Positions 1 to 6,711 of a stretch of DNA of 14,365 nucleotides are shown in pieces. The stretch is from contig JAFZVO010000076.1 in assembly GCA_017617775.1 (NCBI GenBank), positions 1 through 14,365 on the forward strand, given 5' to 3'. Under the pieces are notes generated by a model that was given only the letters and a program-made list of their open reading frames with translations, was not told the DNA's origin and did no database searches. Origin of the DNA: Bacilli bacterium (GTDB lineage: Bacteria > Bacillota_I > Bacilli_A > RFN20 > CAG-826). The position numbers and the translations under genes were made by a program. Every line of letters begins with the position of its first letter. Position 1 is the first letter of the stretch.

Positions 1-3000
1 AAAGCTTTGACAGCATCAGCAGCATCATGATCAGCCTTGAGTTTTGCATATGTTGTTAAGGCGTTATCTAATACACCCTTATTAGAGACTAATGCTTGCT
101 CTTCACTAGTTAATGCGTTGAATGCTTCGCTAGCGGCATCAATCTTAGTCTTGGAAGCATCAGTATATTCAACTGCTCCGATGTCATTAATTAATAATAC
201 GACATAGCCTGCTTTTGCAGCACTTAAGGCATCAGCGTTTTCAACTTTAGCTTTTAATTCTGCTGGTAAAGCGCTGAATAATTCATTTGCTTTATCGAGT
301 TTTGCTTTGCTTGCTTCAGTTAAAGCGACTTCACCGATATCAGCGATTGCTAATTCAACATATCTCACACCTGCGTCATCTAAGACACTACGGTTAGAAA
401 CTCTTTCTTTAGCTTCATCACTTAACATTGCAAATTCAGTAGCAGCAGTTTCAATCTTTGCAAGTGATTCTTCTGTATATTCGACTGTACCGATCTTGCT
501 GATTAAGTCTTCAACAACAGCGATATGTGCATCTTCTAATGCTGATTCTAAAGTGGCAACTGCAGCTGCGATTTCTGCAACAGTCTTGTTGTCATTAGCT
601 GTGATTAAGTTAGCATCTTCGATTGCGTCTTTAAGAGTTTCTGCAACAGAAGCATAATCATCTTTGATGTTATTGTAATATTCACCAGCAATTTCGATTA
701 ATGTGATAAGTTCAGTCTTATCATTTGCTTCGATAATTGCGGTAATTGTTGCTGGTTCAACATCGTTATAGTTTGTTCCACCTACTACTTTGTAGTAAAC
801 AGTGTATTCACCAGCGTTTGTCATATGTGGAAGATCTTCGTAATAATTAATACCGTCTAAGCTATAGAAGATGGTTCCACCAGATGTGGTTCCTTCTCCG
901 ATTAAGACTTGGTCTCCACCTGTGTAATGTAAACCACCGATTCCAACTGGAGCAGTGACGACTGGGTCAATCTTACTAACAGTTAGAGCACCACTATGAT
1001 TTACTAATACGTATTCATCATCACCAACAGAGAACACATCTGCTGCATGAGCGTTAGTGTTGTTGATTGAATAAGCACCAACATTGCTACCTTTTGTGTA
1101 AGTAGATGTTAATGTGACGTACTTTGCGATTTCCGCTAATAAAGCTGCATCAGTAACGACAACATCACCAATCTTTGCCACATAAGTGTATTCTGGAGCG
1201 GCATCGTTATAGTTAATTGCTTTATCTGCGATTACTAAATCAATAGCGTTTGCGGTAGCAAGTTCAATCTTTTTATATGATCCAAGTGTATTATAAGTAT
1301 CAGGTTCTAAATCAGTTCTACCTTGTGTACCAGCACCATCAGTCCATGCTGTTAAACCTACTTCAGTAACAAGACTTTCATTACTCAAGATAGCTCTATT
1401 GAAGGAACCTTCAATTGATGAAGCATTTGCGACAAATCCTTCAACACCTTCAGCAATGGTAATGCCGTCAGAAGCAATAATGCCATATTTTGAACCCGTA
1501 GCGGTTAAAGAACCACCTTTTAATTCAACTAAGCCGTCTACGTTTCTAAGACCTGTTGAGTCGTAGCCACCAGTTGTCTCTGACTTAGCAATAACAGTGC
1601 CACTATTAAGGACAAAGCCTTTAATAGAGTAAATTGCTTGAGAATCATAAGAACCAGTAAGTGTACCTGAAAGTTCAACATCAAGAGAACCAGTACCACT
1701 GACTTTAATTTTACCTTCTGAGTATAATCCAGTTGGGCCATAGGCAGCGTCATCAAACTCTAAAGTAATTGAGTTTGTTCCGACGAGAACAAGATTTAAA
1801 TCTTCTTCACCGATATATGTCACACAACTACGATATGAAGATCCTTTACTAGGAATACCAGCGTAGGCTTCTCCTGAGTAAGCAAAGTTTTCTAATGTTA
1901 ATGTGTTTGTGAGTAAATCAAAGCTCCATCCAGTACCACTTGTTCTACCTTCAGAAACCGATTCAACACCAATCCACATATCATGTTGTGAACGGTAAAC
2001 AGGGTAATCAGCGTCCATACCCCAAATATTATTGAAATCCCAACCAGCAAATGTAGTTACATTTCTGAAATTTGCTTGAGAAATTTTATTCAATCCTGCA
2101 GTGGCCACAGCTGGTCTTGCACCAGAGCCATTTAAACCAGAATCTGCTGTATAGAAGTAGGAACTAGAGAAGATGATTTCTCCAGATGGAGTTTCACCTG
2201 CCACAATTGCGCCTCTTCCTGTGTTAGCAGAGACAATAACAATATGTCCGCCATCAGTTGTTTCATAGTTGAAACAGTTTGATAGTTCTACTTTGCTATT
2301 AGGGTAGAATCCACCAGCAATACCACCAGCACAGTTGGAAGTTGCGGTAATGTTACCTAAGTTATAGCAGTCACTAATAATTACTTTGTTATCATCTGCG
2401 CTCTTTGCACAACCGAGGATGCCACCAGCAGCATAAGATGCATAGATATTACCATAGTTAGCGCATTTTGAAACGTCGCCGCCATTTTCAACGTATCCGA
2501 CAACGCCAGCAACATAGGAATTACCTGTAACAGTTGCATAGTTAGTGCAGTTTTCAATTGTTCCGGATGTTATACCAACAATACCAGCAATATTCTGGCT
2601 GGTATTAGGGAAATTAACAGTGCCATGTACACTAAAGTTTTTAAGAATAGATTCAGCTCCACAATAGGCAAATAAACCTTTGTTAGATATGTTACCAGGA
2701 TCTGAAATATATAATTCTTTAATAGAGTGACCTTGTCCGTCAAATGTACCATTGTAGTAGTTTGCAACACCATATTTACCAATAGGTACCCATTGATTAG
2801 AATCTTTACCATCTAAGTAGATATCTTCTGTTAAAACAGCACAAGCATCAACATTTTGAGTTTCATCGTTAAGACCATTAACGATATCACGGAATCTGTT
2901 AAATTGAGCTGCAGTGCTAAGTCGATATGGATCCCAATATGTACCACTACCCGGTAGATCAACAACAGCTTTAGCTTCTTTTACTTGATTTGCAGATAAA

Positions 3001-3074
3001 CTCACAGCTGTTCCTAAGCCAAGAGTTAAAGTCGCGCCAAAAGCAATAAAAGCTAAGGTTTTGAGTTTTTTCAT
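1..3074 (-). CDS. Secreted mosaic surface protein with beta-helix, beta-sandwich and helical repeats (C-terminus beyond window)
   Basis: The frame is open from an ATG at 3074 to base 1 (about 1024 codons), with AGGAGG six bases upstream of the start. Residues 1-28 look like a signal peptide (MKKLK, hydrophobic stretch, SLSA; a second possible cut is AKA at 34-36). There is no lipobox cysteine. Residues about 105-270 hold GLUG-like repeats, with recurring glycine-rich GG[IV]xG turns and NC[YFT]N motifs. Residues about 365-605 resemble the beta-helical repeat with WSFDLLTNTLTLENF and 'L-V-G-T-N-S-I-T' strands found in many gut Bacillota surface proteins. Residues about 608-703 (INYNDAAPEYTY) are MBG-like. 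Residues about 704-778 form another beta-sandwich (AGEYTVYYKV). Residues about 780-855 are FIVAR-like, and three 52-residue helical repeats span 861-1016. No catalytic domain is visible. It is probably an adhesin or a wall-attached binding protein, and any anchor signal would lie outside the window. The exact function is unknown. Confidence 0.85.
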   Translation of the reverse strand, partial: MKKLKTLAFIAFGATLTLGLGTAVSLSANQVKEAKAVVDLPGSGTYWDPYRLSTAAQFNRFRDIVNGLNDETQNVDACAVLTEDIYLDGKDSNQWVPIGKYGVANYYNGTFDGQGHSIKELYISDPGNISNKGLFAYCGAESILKNFSVHGTVNFPNTSQNIAGIVGITSGTIENCTNYATVTGNSYVAGVVGYVENGGDVSKCANYGNIYASYAAGGILGCAKSADDNKVIISDCYNLGNITATSNCAGGIAGGFYPNSKVELSNCFNYETTDGGHIVIVSANTGRGAIVAGETPSGEIIFSSSYFYTADSGLNGSGARPAVATAGLNKISQANFRNVTTFAGWDFNNIWGMDADYPVYRSQHDMWIGVESVSEGRTSGTGWSFDLLTNTLTLENFAYSGEAYAGIPSKGSSYRSCVTYIGEEDLNLVLVGTNSITLEFDDAAYGPTGLYSEGKIKVSGTGSLDVELSGTLTGSYDSQAIYSIKGFVLNSGTVIAKSETTGGYDSTGLRNVDGLVELKGGSLTATGSKYGIIASDGITIAEGVEGFVANASSIEGSFNRAILSNESLVTEVGLTAWTDGAGTQGRTDLEPDTYNTLGSYKKIELATANAIDLVIADKAINYNDAAPEYTYVAKIGDVVVTDAALLAEIAKYVTLTSTYTKGSNVGAYSINNTNAHAADVFSVGDDEYVLVNHSGALTVSKIDPVVTAPVGIGGLHYTGGDQVLIGEGTTSGGTIFYSLDGINYYEDLPHMTNAGEYTVYYKVVGGTNYNDVEPATITAIIEANDKTELITLIEIAGEYYNNIKDDYASVAETLKDAIEDANLITANDNKTVAEIAAAVATLESALEDAHIAVVEDLISKIGTVEYTEESLAKIETAATEFAMLSDEAKERVSNRSVLDDAGVRYVELAIADIGEVALTEASKAKLDKANELFSALPAELKAKVENADALSAAKAGYVVLLINDIGAVEYTDASKTKIDAASEAFNALTSEEQALVSNKGVLDNALTTYAKLKADHDAADAVKA
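27..494 (-). repeat. Three tandem 156-bp (52-residue) coding repeats
   Basis: Within the surface protein the motif IGxV begins at minus-strand positions 494, 338 and 182, exactly 156 bases apart. Each unit shares I1, G2, V4, T7, S10, K13, A17, F21, L24, E27, V32, N34, L38, A41 and Y45. The third unit appears one residue shorter. By eye the first and third units share roughly 40 percent of residues. The pattern resembles the widespread 'IGxVTLxSxxAI..A..AYxxL...Q..xVxN...L..A...Y' helical repeat of Bacillota surface proteins. More copies may continue past the left edge. Confidence 0.85.
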
Positions 3075-3080
3075 AGTATA

Positions 3081-3086
3081 CCTCCT
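3081..3086 (-). promoter_or_regulatory. Ribosome binding site of the surface protein gene
   Basis: The minus strand reads AGGAGG, a perfect anti-Shine-Dalgarno match, six bases before the ATG at 3074. It fixes the start codon and implies strong translation initiation. Confidence 0.85.
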
Positions 3087-3116
3087 GTATATACACACAT
3101 GTACATTATCATGAAT

Positions 3117-3138
3117 AGTGCCACAAAAGTGCCACAAA
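3117..3138. repeat. Perfect tandem duplication of an 11-bp unit
   Basis: The unit agtgccacaaa occurs twice back to back (3117-3127 and 3128-3138). The spacing of 11 bp is close to one helical turn, so both copies would face the same side of DNA. It lies about 43 to 64 bases upstream of the surface protein start. It could be a protein binding site, a replication-slippage product, or chance. Confidence 0.7.
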
Positions 3139-3146
3139 CTGATACG

Positions 3147-3166
3147 CTATATTATTAATAATATAG
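3147..3166. repeat. Perfect 20-bp AT-rich palindrome
   Basis: The half-site ctatattatt is followed directly by its reverse complement aataatatag with no central spacer. It lies about 70 to 90 bases upstream of the surface protein ATG. Ten perfect half-site positions suggest a dimeric regulator operator, although the AT-rich composition makes chance symmetry more likely than for mixed sequence. Confidence 0.65.
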
Positions 3167-3181
3167 ATATTTTAAATAATT

Positions 3182-3208
3182 TTAAAAAACAGTGCATTAT
3201 GCACTGTT
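3182..3208 (-). terminator. Hairpin plus T-run in the leader of the surface protein gene
   Basis: On the minus strand an 8-bp stem AACAGTGC/GCACTGTT with loop ATAAT is followed at once by further T residues and then AAAA, the form of a short intrinsic terminator. It sits downstream of the tRNA-Ala terminator and of a TATAAT box, and upstream of the surface protein gene. It could be a backup terminator for tRNA read-through or an attenuator in the surface protein leader. Confidence 0.55.
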
Positions 3209-3232
3209 AGTTATATTTATAGATAGTAATGA

Positions 3233-3258
3233 ATTATATCCGATAAATGTTGTTTCAA
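3233..3258 (-). promoter_or_regulatory. Possible promoter upstream of the surface protein gene
   Basis: The minus strand has a perfect -10 box TATAAT (3238-3233) and TTGAAA (3258-3253), but the spacer is only 14 bp, shorter than the usual 16 to 18. If it is used, transcription would start near 3226 and run through the hairpin at 3208-3188. It is an uncertain call. Confidence 0.3.
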
Positions 3259-3263
3259 AATTA

Positions 3264-3276
3264 ATAGTGACACTAT
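3264..3276. repeat. 13-bp dyad just upstream of the candidate promoter
   Basis: The sequence atagtg-a-cactat is a perfect 6-bp inverted repeat around one central base. It lies directly upstream of the TTGAAA element, where an operator or activator site could be. Its small size means chance is possible. Confidence 0.4.
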
Positions 3277-3313
3277 CAGTAATGGTTAGCTTTTTGGAGT
3301 GAGCTGAAGTAAT

Positions 3314-3371
3314 AAAAAATCCCCTTTATCATTTTACTAAACCTAGTTCAGATTTAGTCCAATAAACGGGG
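3314..3371 (-). terminator. Intrinsic terminator of tRNA-Ala
   Basis: On the minus strand CCCC-g-TTTAT pairs with ATAAA-GGGG, an inner CTAAA pairs with TTTAG, and the outer GGGG is followed by ATTTTTTATT. It begins 16 bases after the tRNA 3' end. The stem is long and interrupted, with a 9 to 11 base loop, which is unusual for a simple terminator. Confidence 0.65.
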
Positions 3372-3386
3372 ACATTTTCAACTAGT

Positions 3387-3462
3387 TGGTGGATCCGACG
3401 AGGATCGAACTCGCTACCTCCTCCATGCCATGGAGGCGCTCTCCCAGGTGAGCTACGGACCC
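3387..3462 (-). tRNA. tRNA-Ala (anticodon GGC)
   Basis: The 76-base sequence folds as a full cloverleaf on the minus strand. The acceptor stem is GGGTCCG/CGGATCC, the D stem GCTC/GAGC, the anticodon stem CCTCC/GGAGG with loop ATGGCAT, and the T arm GCGAG-TTCGATC-CTCGT. Discriminator A and an encoded CCA end follow. Anticodon GGC reads GCC and GCU alanine codons. The G3-U70 wobble pair, the main alanine identity element, is present. It stands alone, 52 bases after the XRE gene, with its own promoter and terminator. Confidence 0.97.
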
Positions 3463-3476
3463 ATTAGGCGAAATCA

Positions 3477-3505
3477 ATAATAATAAAATTCCGCCAATAA
3501 TTCAA
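3477..3505 (-). promoter_or_regulatory. Promoter of tRNA-Ala
   Basis: The minus strand carries TTGAAT (3505-3500), a 17-bp spacer and TATTAT (3482-3477), 14 bases before the mature tRNA 5' end. Spacing and distance both fit a housekeeping sigma promoter. It lies entirely in the gap after the XRE gene. Confidence 0.6.
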
Positions 3506-3514
3506 TAGAAGATA

Positions 3515-4201
3515 TTATTTCTTGCCTAGATAATGATCGATTGGTGAGACAATCGCATAGAATGCAGGAATGGTGATGAATAAGAACCAATACACTCCCC
3601 ATCCATTAAATCCGAGATAGTGTCCTAAAAACCCTAATAAGAGATAAGTGAAGGTCACTAATACAGGGTAAGCAAAGTGATGAATCTTTCTCGTCATAAT
3701 CGCATCGATCAATGAGACGATAATCACAGGGATGAAGAACACCAACCAACCCATCGCCCAACCGATGTTTTGATCTTCATATTTCCAGAAGAGACCCATG
3801 ATGATATAGGCCACTAAAGCTAATAAGAATAATCCACCTTCCATCGCCTGAATGAGGTTGAGGAATTTAGAACGAGTCTTCTGTTTCTCTTGCCCGTCGA
3901 TATGGAGGTTGACACTTCCATCTTCTGCGTTGATGCTCACACCTTCATCGTTGAGATTGGTCGCGCCTGGTCTATCATCGACGACTTCTGGGTCGATCAC
4001 TTCTTTGCCTAATAATTCGTCCGTGCTCACATCTAAGATATCTGAGAGGGAGAGGATGATCGTGATATCAGGAGAAGAGATATCGTTTTCCCATTTGCTC
4101 ACCGCTTGAGGAGAGATGCCAATCTTCTCGGCAATCTCATCTTGGGTTAAGCCTTTGTTTCTTCTTAATCTTGCTAATCTTTGTCCAAATGTTTCTTTCA
4201 T
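3515..4201 (-). CDS. XRE-family regulator with a four-helix membrane domain
   Basis: The protein has 228 residues. Residues 1-67 form an HTH_3/XRE DNA-binding domain with the typical 'LTQDEIAEKIGISPQAVSKWEN' pattern (18-39), followed by the LSDILDVSTDELL dimer-type helix. Residues 68-115 are a polar linker with GVSINAEDGSVNLHIDG, possibly a small beta segment. Four hydrophobic stretches follow at about 122-139, 148-168, 176-196 and 199-219, so the regulator is probably held in the membrane. Ligand and targets are unknown. The start is ATG at 4201 because GAGGTG (4213-4208) lies six bases upstream. A GTG at 4210 would add three residues but overlaps that site. A 132-bp gap separates it from nfnB, and tRNA-Ala follows. 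HTH proteins with membrane tails are common in Bacillota, often next to stress or transport genes, but no such partner is adjacent here. Confidence 0.85.
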   Translation of the reverse strand: MKETFGQRLARLRRNKGLTQDEIAEKIGISPQAVSKWENDISSPDITIILSLSDILDVSTDELLGKEVIDPEVVDDRPGATNLNDEGVSINAEDGSVNLHIDGQEKQKTRSKFLNLIQAMEGGLFLLALVAYIIMGLFWKYEDQNIGWAMGWLVFFIPVIIVSLIDAIMTRKIHHFAYPVLVTFTYLLLGFLGHYLGFNGWGVYWFLFITIPAFYAIVSPIDHYLGKK

Positions 4202-4207
4202 AATTTT

Positions 4208-4213
4208 CACCTC
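4208..4213 (-). promoter_or_regulatory. Ribosome binding site that sets the XRE start
   Basis: GAGGTG on the minus strand is six bases before ATG 4201. Its last three bases form the alternative GTG start at 4210, which would then lack a usable site. The ATG is therefore preferred. Confidence 0.65.
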
Positions 4214-4333
4214 GACAATTGTAATATACTATAAACTTTATTTTTTCCTAAAGATAGTTAGTTGATAACGTATCTTTTTACTCAACCACCAGTTGAGTTT
4301 ATGATTTTTGTTAGGTTTTTGCAATGATTTTTG
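4214..4333 (-). promoter_or_regulatory. Intergenic region upstream of the XRE gene
   Basis: This stretch holds a 6-bp hairpin CTCAAC/GTTGAG (4281-4297) 37 bases after the nfnB stop, and an A/T-rich segment with TATAGT and TATATT boxes near 4228-4239 that could serve as -10 elements. No convincing -35 is visible; the best is TTTAGG, 18 bases before TATATT. The hairpin has no T-run on the minus strand, so it is not a clear terminator for the nfn operon. Confidence 0.3.
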
Positions 4334-5743
4334 CTATTTTTGCTGGAAATATTCGTCGATTGACTTCGCGGCGAGTTTGCCCGCGCCCATCGCAGAAATC
4401 ACAGTTGCGGCGCCTGTCACCGCATCGCCACCAGCGTAGACTCTCTCGCGAGAAGTTAAGCCATCTTCATTGACGATGATACCACCGCGACGATTGACAT
4501 CTAATCCCGCTGTCGTGTTTTTAATTAATGGGTTTGGAGAAGTGCCAATTGCCATAATTACTGTATCGACATCGAGAACGAATTCACTGCCCGGAACTTC
4601 AACAGGAGAACGTCTTCCACTATCGTCGGGTTCGCCGAGTTCCATCTTGATGCATTTGATACCGGTGACATATCCATTACGTGGATCGCGTGGATCATCA
4701 GGATTATTATATCCTAATATTTCTACTGGATTGTTGAGGAGTCTAAATTCAATACCCTCTTCTTCGGCATGTTCCACTTCTTCTTTTCTGGCGGGTAGTT
4801 CGTCCATCGAACGACGATAGACGATATAGACTTTATCCGCGCCTAAACGAAGAGCAGTTCTCGCTGCATCCATCGCGACATTACCGCCTCCGACAACCGC
4901 GACATTACCGCCTTTCATAATTGGAGTAACTGGGTTATCTTGATAGGCTTTCATTAAATTTGAACGAGTTAAAAATTCGTTCGCACTATAAACGCCTTTG
5001 AGGGATTCACCAGGGATGTTCATAAATCTTGGAAGCCCCGCGCCAGAACCGATAAAGACGGCTTCATATCCCATCTCAAATAGTTCGTCGATGGTCAATG
5101 TCTTACCGATGATGACATTAGTTTCAATATCGACATCTAACGCTTTTAAACCTTCCACTTCTTTCGCGACGATTCTTTTTGGTAAACGGAATTCAGGGAT
5201 ACCGTATAATAGAACACCACCAGCAGTATGTAAGGCTTCATAAACTGTGACCTTATAGCCTTTCTTCGCGAGGTCACCCGCGCATGTAAGACCACTTGGA
5301 CCACTACCGACAACCGCCACTTTATGACCATTAGGAACTGGTTTCACCACTTCCCCTTGATAATTCTCATTATGGTAATCAGCGACGAATCTCTCTAATC
5401 GTCCAATCCCGACTGGTTCAAAACGAATTCCTAAAGTACATTTGGATTCGCATTGACTCTCTTGAGGACAGACACGTCCACAGACGGCAGGAAGAGAAGA
5501 AGATTTAGAGATGATATCATAGGCTTCTTCAAACTTGCTCTCTTTCACCTTCGCGATGAAATCGGGAATATTGATATTAACAGGACAACCGCTGACACAT
5601 GGTCTAGTTGGACAGTTCAAACATCTTGATGCTTCTTCTACCGCAATACTAGCTTCATATCCTAACGCCACTTCGGAGAAATTATGGGCTCTCACTTTTG
5701 CCTCTTGGGCAGGCATCACATGTTTCTTTGGAGATATAGCCAT
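4334..5743 (-). CDS. nfnB: NADH-dependent reduced ferredoxin:NADP oxidoreductase, large subunit (NfnB; GltD-like)
   Basis: The 469-residue flavoprotein belongs to the glutamate synthase small-subunit/NfnB family. An N-terminal domain carries two cysteine groups for [4Fe-4S] clusters: C41, C44, C49, C53 and C88, C92, C98, C102. The FAD-binding motif GSGPSG is at 146-151, the NADP-binding motif GGGNVAMDAAR at 285-295, and the C-terminal flavin motif YAGGDAVTGAATVISAMGAG at 436-455. In NfnAB this subunit exchanges electrons with ferredoxin and NADP(H), and bifurcation occurs at its FAD. The gene directly follows nfnA, sharing one base (TAATG), and AAAGGAGA at 5758-5751 fixes the ATG at 5743. An upstream in-frame Met would add ten residues but lies before the binding site. 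A stand-alone GltD role is less likely, because no large GltB subunit is present and the partner next door matches NfnA. It should be cytoplasmic. Confidence 0.9.
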   Translation of the reverse strand: MAISPKKHVMPAQEAKVRAHNFSEVALGYEASIAVEEASRCLNCPTRPCVSGCPVNINIPDFIAKVKESKFEEAYDIISKSSSLPAVCGRVCPQESQCESKCTLGIRFEPVGIGRLERFVADYHNENYQGEVVKPVPNGHKVAVVGSGPSGLTCAGDLAKKGYKVTVYEALHTAGGVLLYGIPEFRLPKRIVAKEVEGLKALDVDIETNVIIGKTLTIDELFEMGYEAVFIGSGAGLPRFMNIPGESLKGVYSANEFLTRSNLMKAYQDNPVTPIMKGGNVAVVGGGNVAMDAARTALRLGADKVYIVYRRSMDELPARKEEVEHAEEEGIEFRLLNNPVEILGYNNPDDPRDPRNGYVTGIKCIKMELGEPDDSGRRSPVEVPGSEFVLDVDTVIMAIGTSPNPLIKNTTAGLDVNRRGGIIVNEDGLTSRERVYAGGDAVTGAATVISAMGAGKLAAKSIDEYFQQK

Positions 5744-6597
5744 TATTTGTTCTCCTTTCTGAAGAGATTGCATGTCTCTTCATAAGCGTGTCGCTCAAAG
5801 TCACAGTACATACGATTACGAGACATCGCCTCATCAAAGTCGACTTCATAGCCATTGAAATCAGGACCGTCAACACAGGCGAATTTTGTGACTTTCTTGC
5901 CATCGACATTTAAAGATAAACGGCACCCACCACACATACCGGTACCATCAATCATGATTGGATTCATAGAAACAGTCACTGGAACACTATATGGTTTGGC
6001 AGTTAAGACGACGAATTTCATCATGATGAGAGGTCCAATCGCGATGATCTCATCAAATCTTTCACCTGCTTCTAGCATTTCTTTTAATGGAACGGTGACG
6101 TTACCGTGACGACCATAGGAGCCATCATCTGTCATCATAAACATTCTGTCTGAACAGGCTTTGAATTCATCCTCGAGGATGACAATATCTTTATTTCTAA
6201 ATCCGACGATGGATGTCACTTCCGCGCCTAAAGCGTGGAATTCCTCCGCGACTGGCATCGCAATCGCGCAGCCAACACCACCACCGATGATACAGACTTT
6301 CTTCTTACCTTCAGTTTTGGTTGGGACACCTAATGGACCAGCGAAATCTTGAATATATTCGCCTTCTTTTTTATGGTTGAGTTTTTCGGTTGTCGCTCCA
6401 ACGATTTGGAAGATGACCTTCACTGAACCTTCGTCTTTATTGACTCCCGCGATGGTGAAAGGCACTCTCTCCCCTTCTTCATCCACTCTTAAGATGATGA
6501 ACTGGCCAGGTTTTGCTTTGTTCGCGACTAACGGGGCCTCAACTTCAATCTGAGTGACATTATCATTTAATACTTTGCGATGTAAGATCTTGTACAT
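5743..6597 (-). CDS. nfnA: NADH-dependent reduced ferredoxin:NADP oxidoreductase, small subunit (NfnA; ferredoxin-NADP reductase-like)
   Basis: The protein has 284 residues, the normal length for NfnA and for the PyrK/sulfide dehydrogenase-type reductase family. The N-terminal FAD-binding barrel carries RVPFT at 44-48. The NAD-binding fold has GGGVGCA at 105-111. Near the C-terminus DGTGMCGGCR (217-226) and C241 supply the [2Fe-2S] ligands: C222, C225, C241 and probably D217, as in the Asp plus three Cys site known for NfnA. This subunit uses NADH/NAD. With NfnB it couples the reduction of two NADP to oxidation of NADH and reduced ferredoxin, linking fermentation electrons to biosynthetic NADPH. 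The ATG at 6597 has GAGGAGGCAAGTT upstream. The stop overlaps the nfnB start, so the two are probably made in equal amounts. PyrK of dihydroorotate dehydrogenase is related, but the neighbour is not PyrD. Confidence 0.88.
   Translation of the reverse strand: MYKILHRKVLNDNVTQIEVEAPLVANKAKPGQFIILRVDEEGERVPFTIAGVNKDEGSVKVIFQIVGATTEKLNHKKEGEYIQDFAGPLGVPTKTEGKKKVCIIGGGVGCAIAMPVAEEFHALGAEVTSIVGFRNKDIVILEDEFKACSDRMFMMTDDGSYGRHGNVTVPLKEMLEAGERFDEIIAIGPLIMMKFVVLTAKPYSVPVTVSMNPIMIDGTGMCGGCRLSLNVDGKKVTKFACVDGPDFNGYEVDFDEAMSRNRMYCDFERHAYEETCNLFRKENK
5751..5758 (-). promoter_or_regulatory. Ribosome binding site that sets the nfnB start
   Basis: AAAGGAGA lies inside the last codons of nfnA, seven bases from ATG 5743. 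Together with the TAATG overlap it indicates translational coupling and argues against the longer start at 5773. Confidence 0.75.
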
Positions 6598-6645
6598 AAC
6601 TTGCCTCCTCTAATAGAGTTTCAGGTTTATCATATTACTGCCTAC

Positions 6646-6654
6646 ATTCTAGCA
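6646..6654 (-). promoter_or_regulatory. Extended -10 promoter candidate for nfnAB
   Basis: The minus strand reads TGCTAGAAT, a TGn extended -10 element with five of six matches to TATAAT. No good -35 box is visible, which extended -10 promoters tolerate. Transcription would start near 6639, giving a leader of about 42 bases before the nfnA ATG. Confidence 0.45.
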
Positions 6655-6674
6655 CACGCACATAGAAAAGAAAT

Positions 6675-6700
6675 ATAAAACAGCCGAATTAACGGCTGTT
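6675..6700 (-). terminator. Intrinsic terminator of tRNA-Arg
   Basis: The minus strand has an 8-bp stem AACAGCCG/CGGCTGTT with loop TTAATT followed by TTATATTTC. It starts 12 bases after the tRNA 3' end and separates the tRNA from the nfnAB promoter. Confidence 0.8.
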
Positions 6701-6711
6701 ATTATACCTCT

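Larger units (their letters stand above)
3075..3386. other. Gene-free stretch between tRNA-Ala and the surface protein gene
   Basis: I see no coding region in these 312 bases. In the direction of transcription it holds the tRNA-Ala terminator (3371-3314), a dyad ATAGTG-T-CACTAT (3276-3264) and a TATAAT box (3238-3233). A terminator-like hairpin (3208-3188), a 20-bp perfect palindrome (3166-3147), a tandem 11-bp repeat (3138-3117) and the ribosome binding site follow. The density of symmetric elements suggests a regulated leader for the surface protein gene, but this is inference. Confidence 0.6.

Noticed and set aside
307..657. Open frame on the plus strand inside the surface protein gene
   Set aside because: It is antisense to the repeat-rich coding region. 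Its Ala/Ser-rich composition is a by-product of the reverse frame, and it has no convincing ribosome binding site.
1538..2812. Two short minus-strand frames (1538-1756, 2570-2812) that could hint at a frameshift
   Set aside because: The main surface protein frame checks out by direct reading around both, and these sit in another frame of the same strand.
3387..3462. tRNA-Ala as an integration site for a mobile element
   Set aside because: There is no integrase, no repeated tRNA 3' end and no composition shift nearby.
4281..4297. CTCAAC/GTTGAG hairpin as the nfnAB terminator
   Set aside because: On the transcribed strand it is followed by TAAAAAG, not a T-run. The T-rich side is on the plus strand, where no gene ends.
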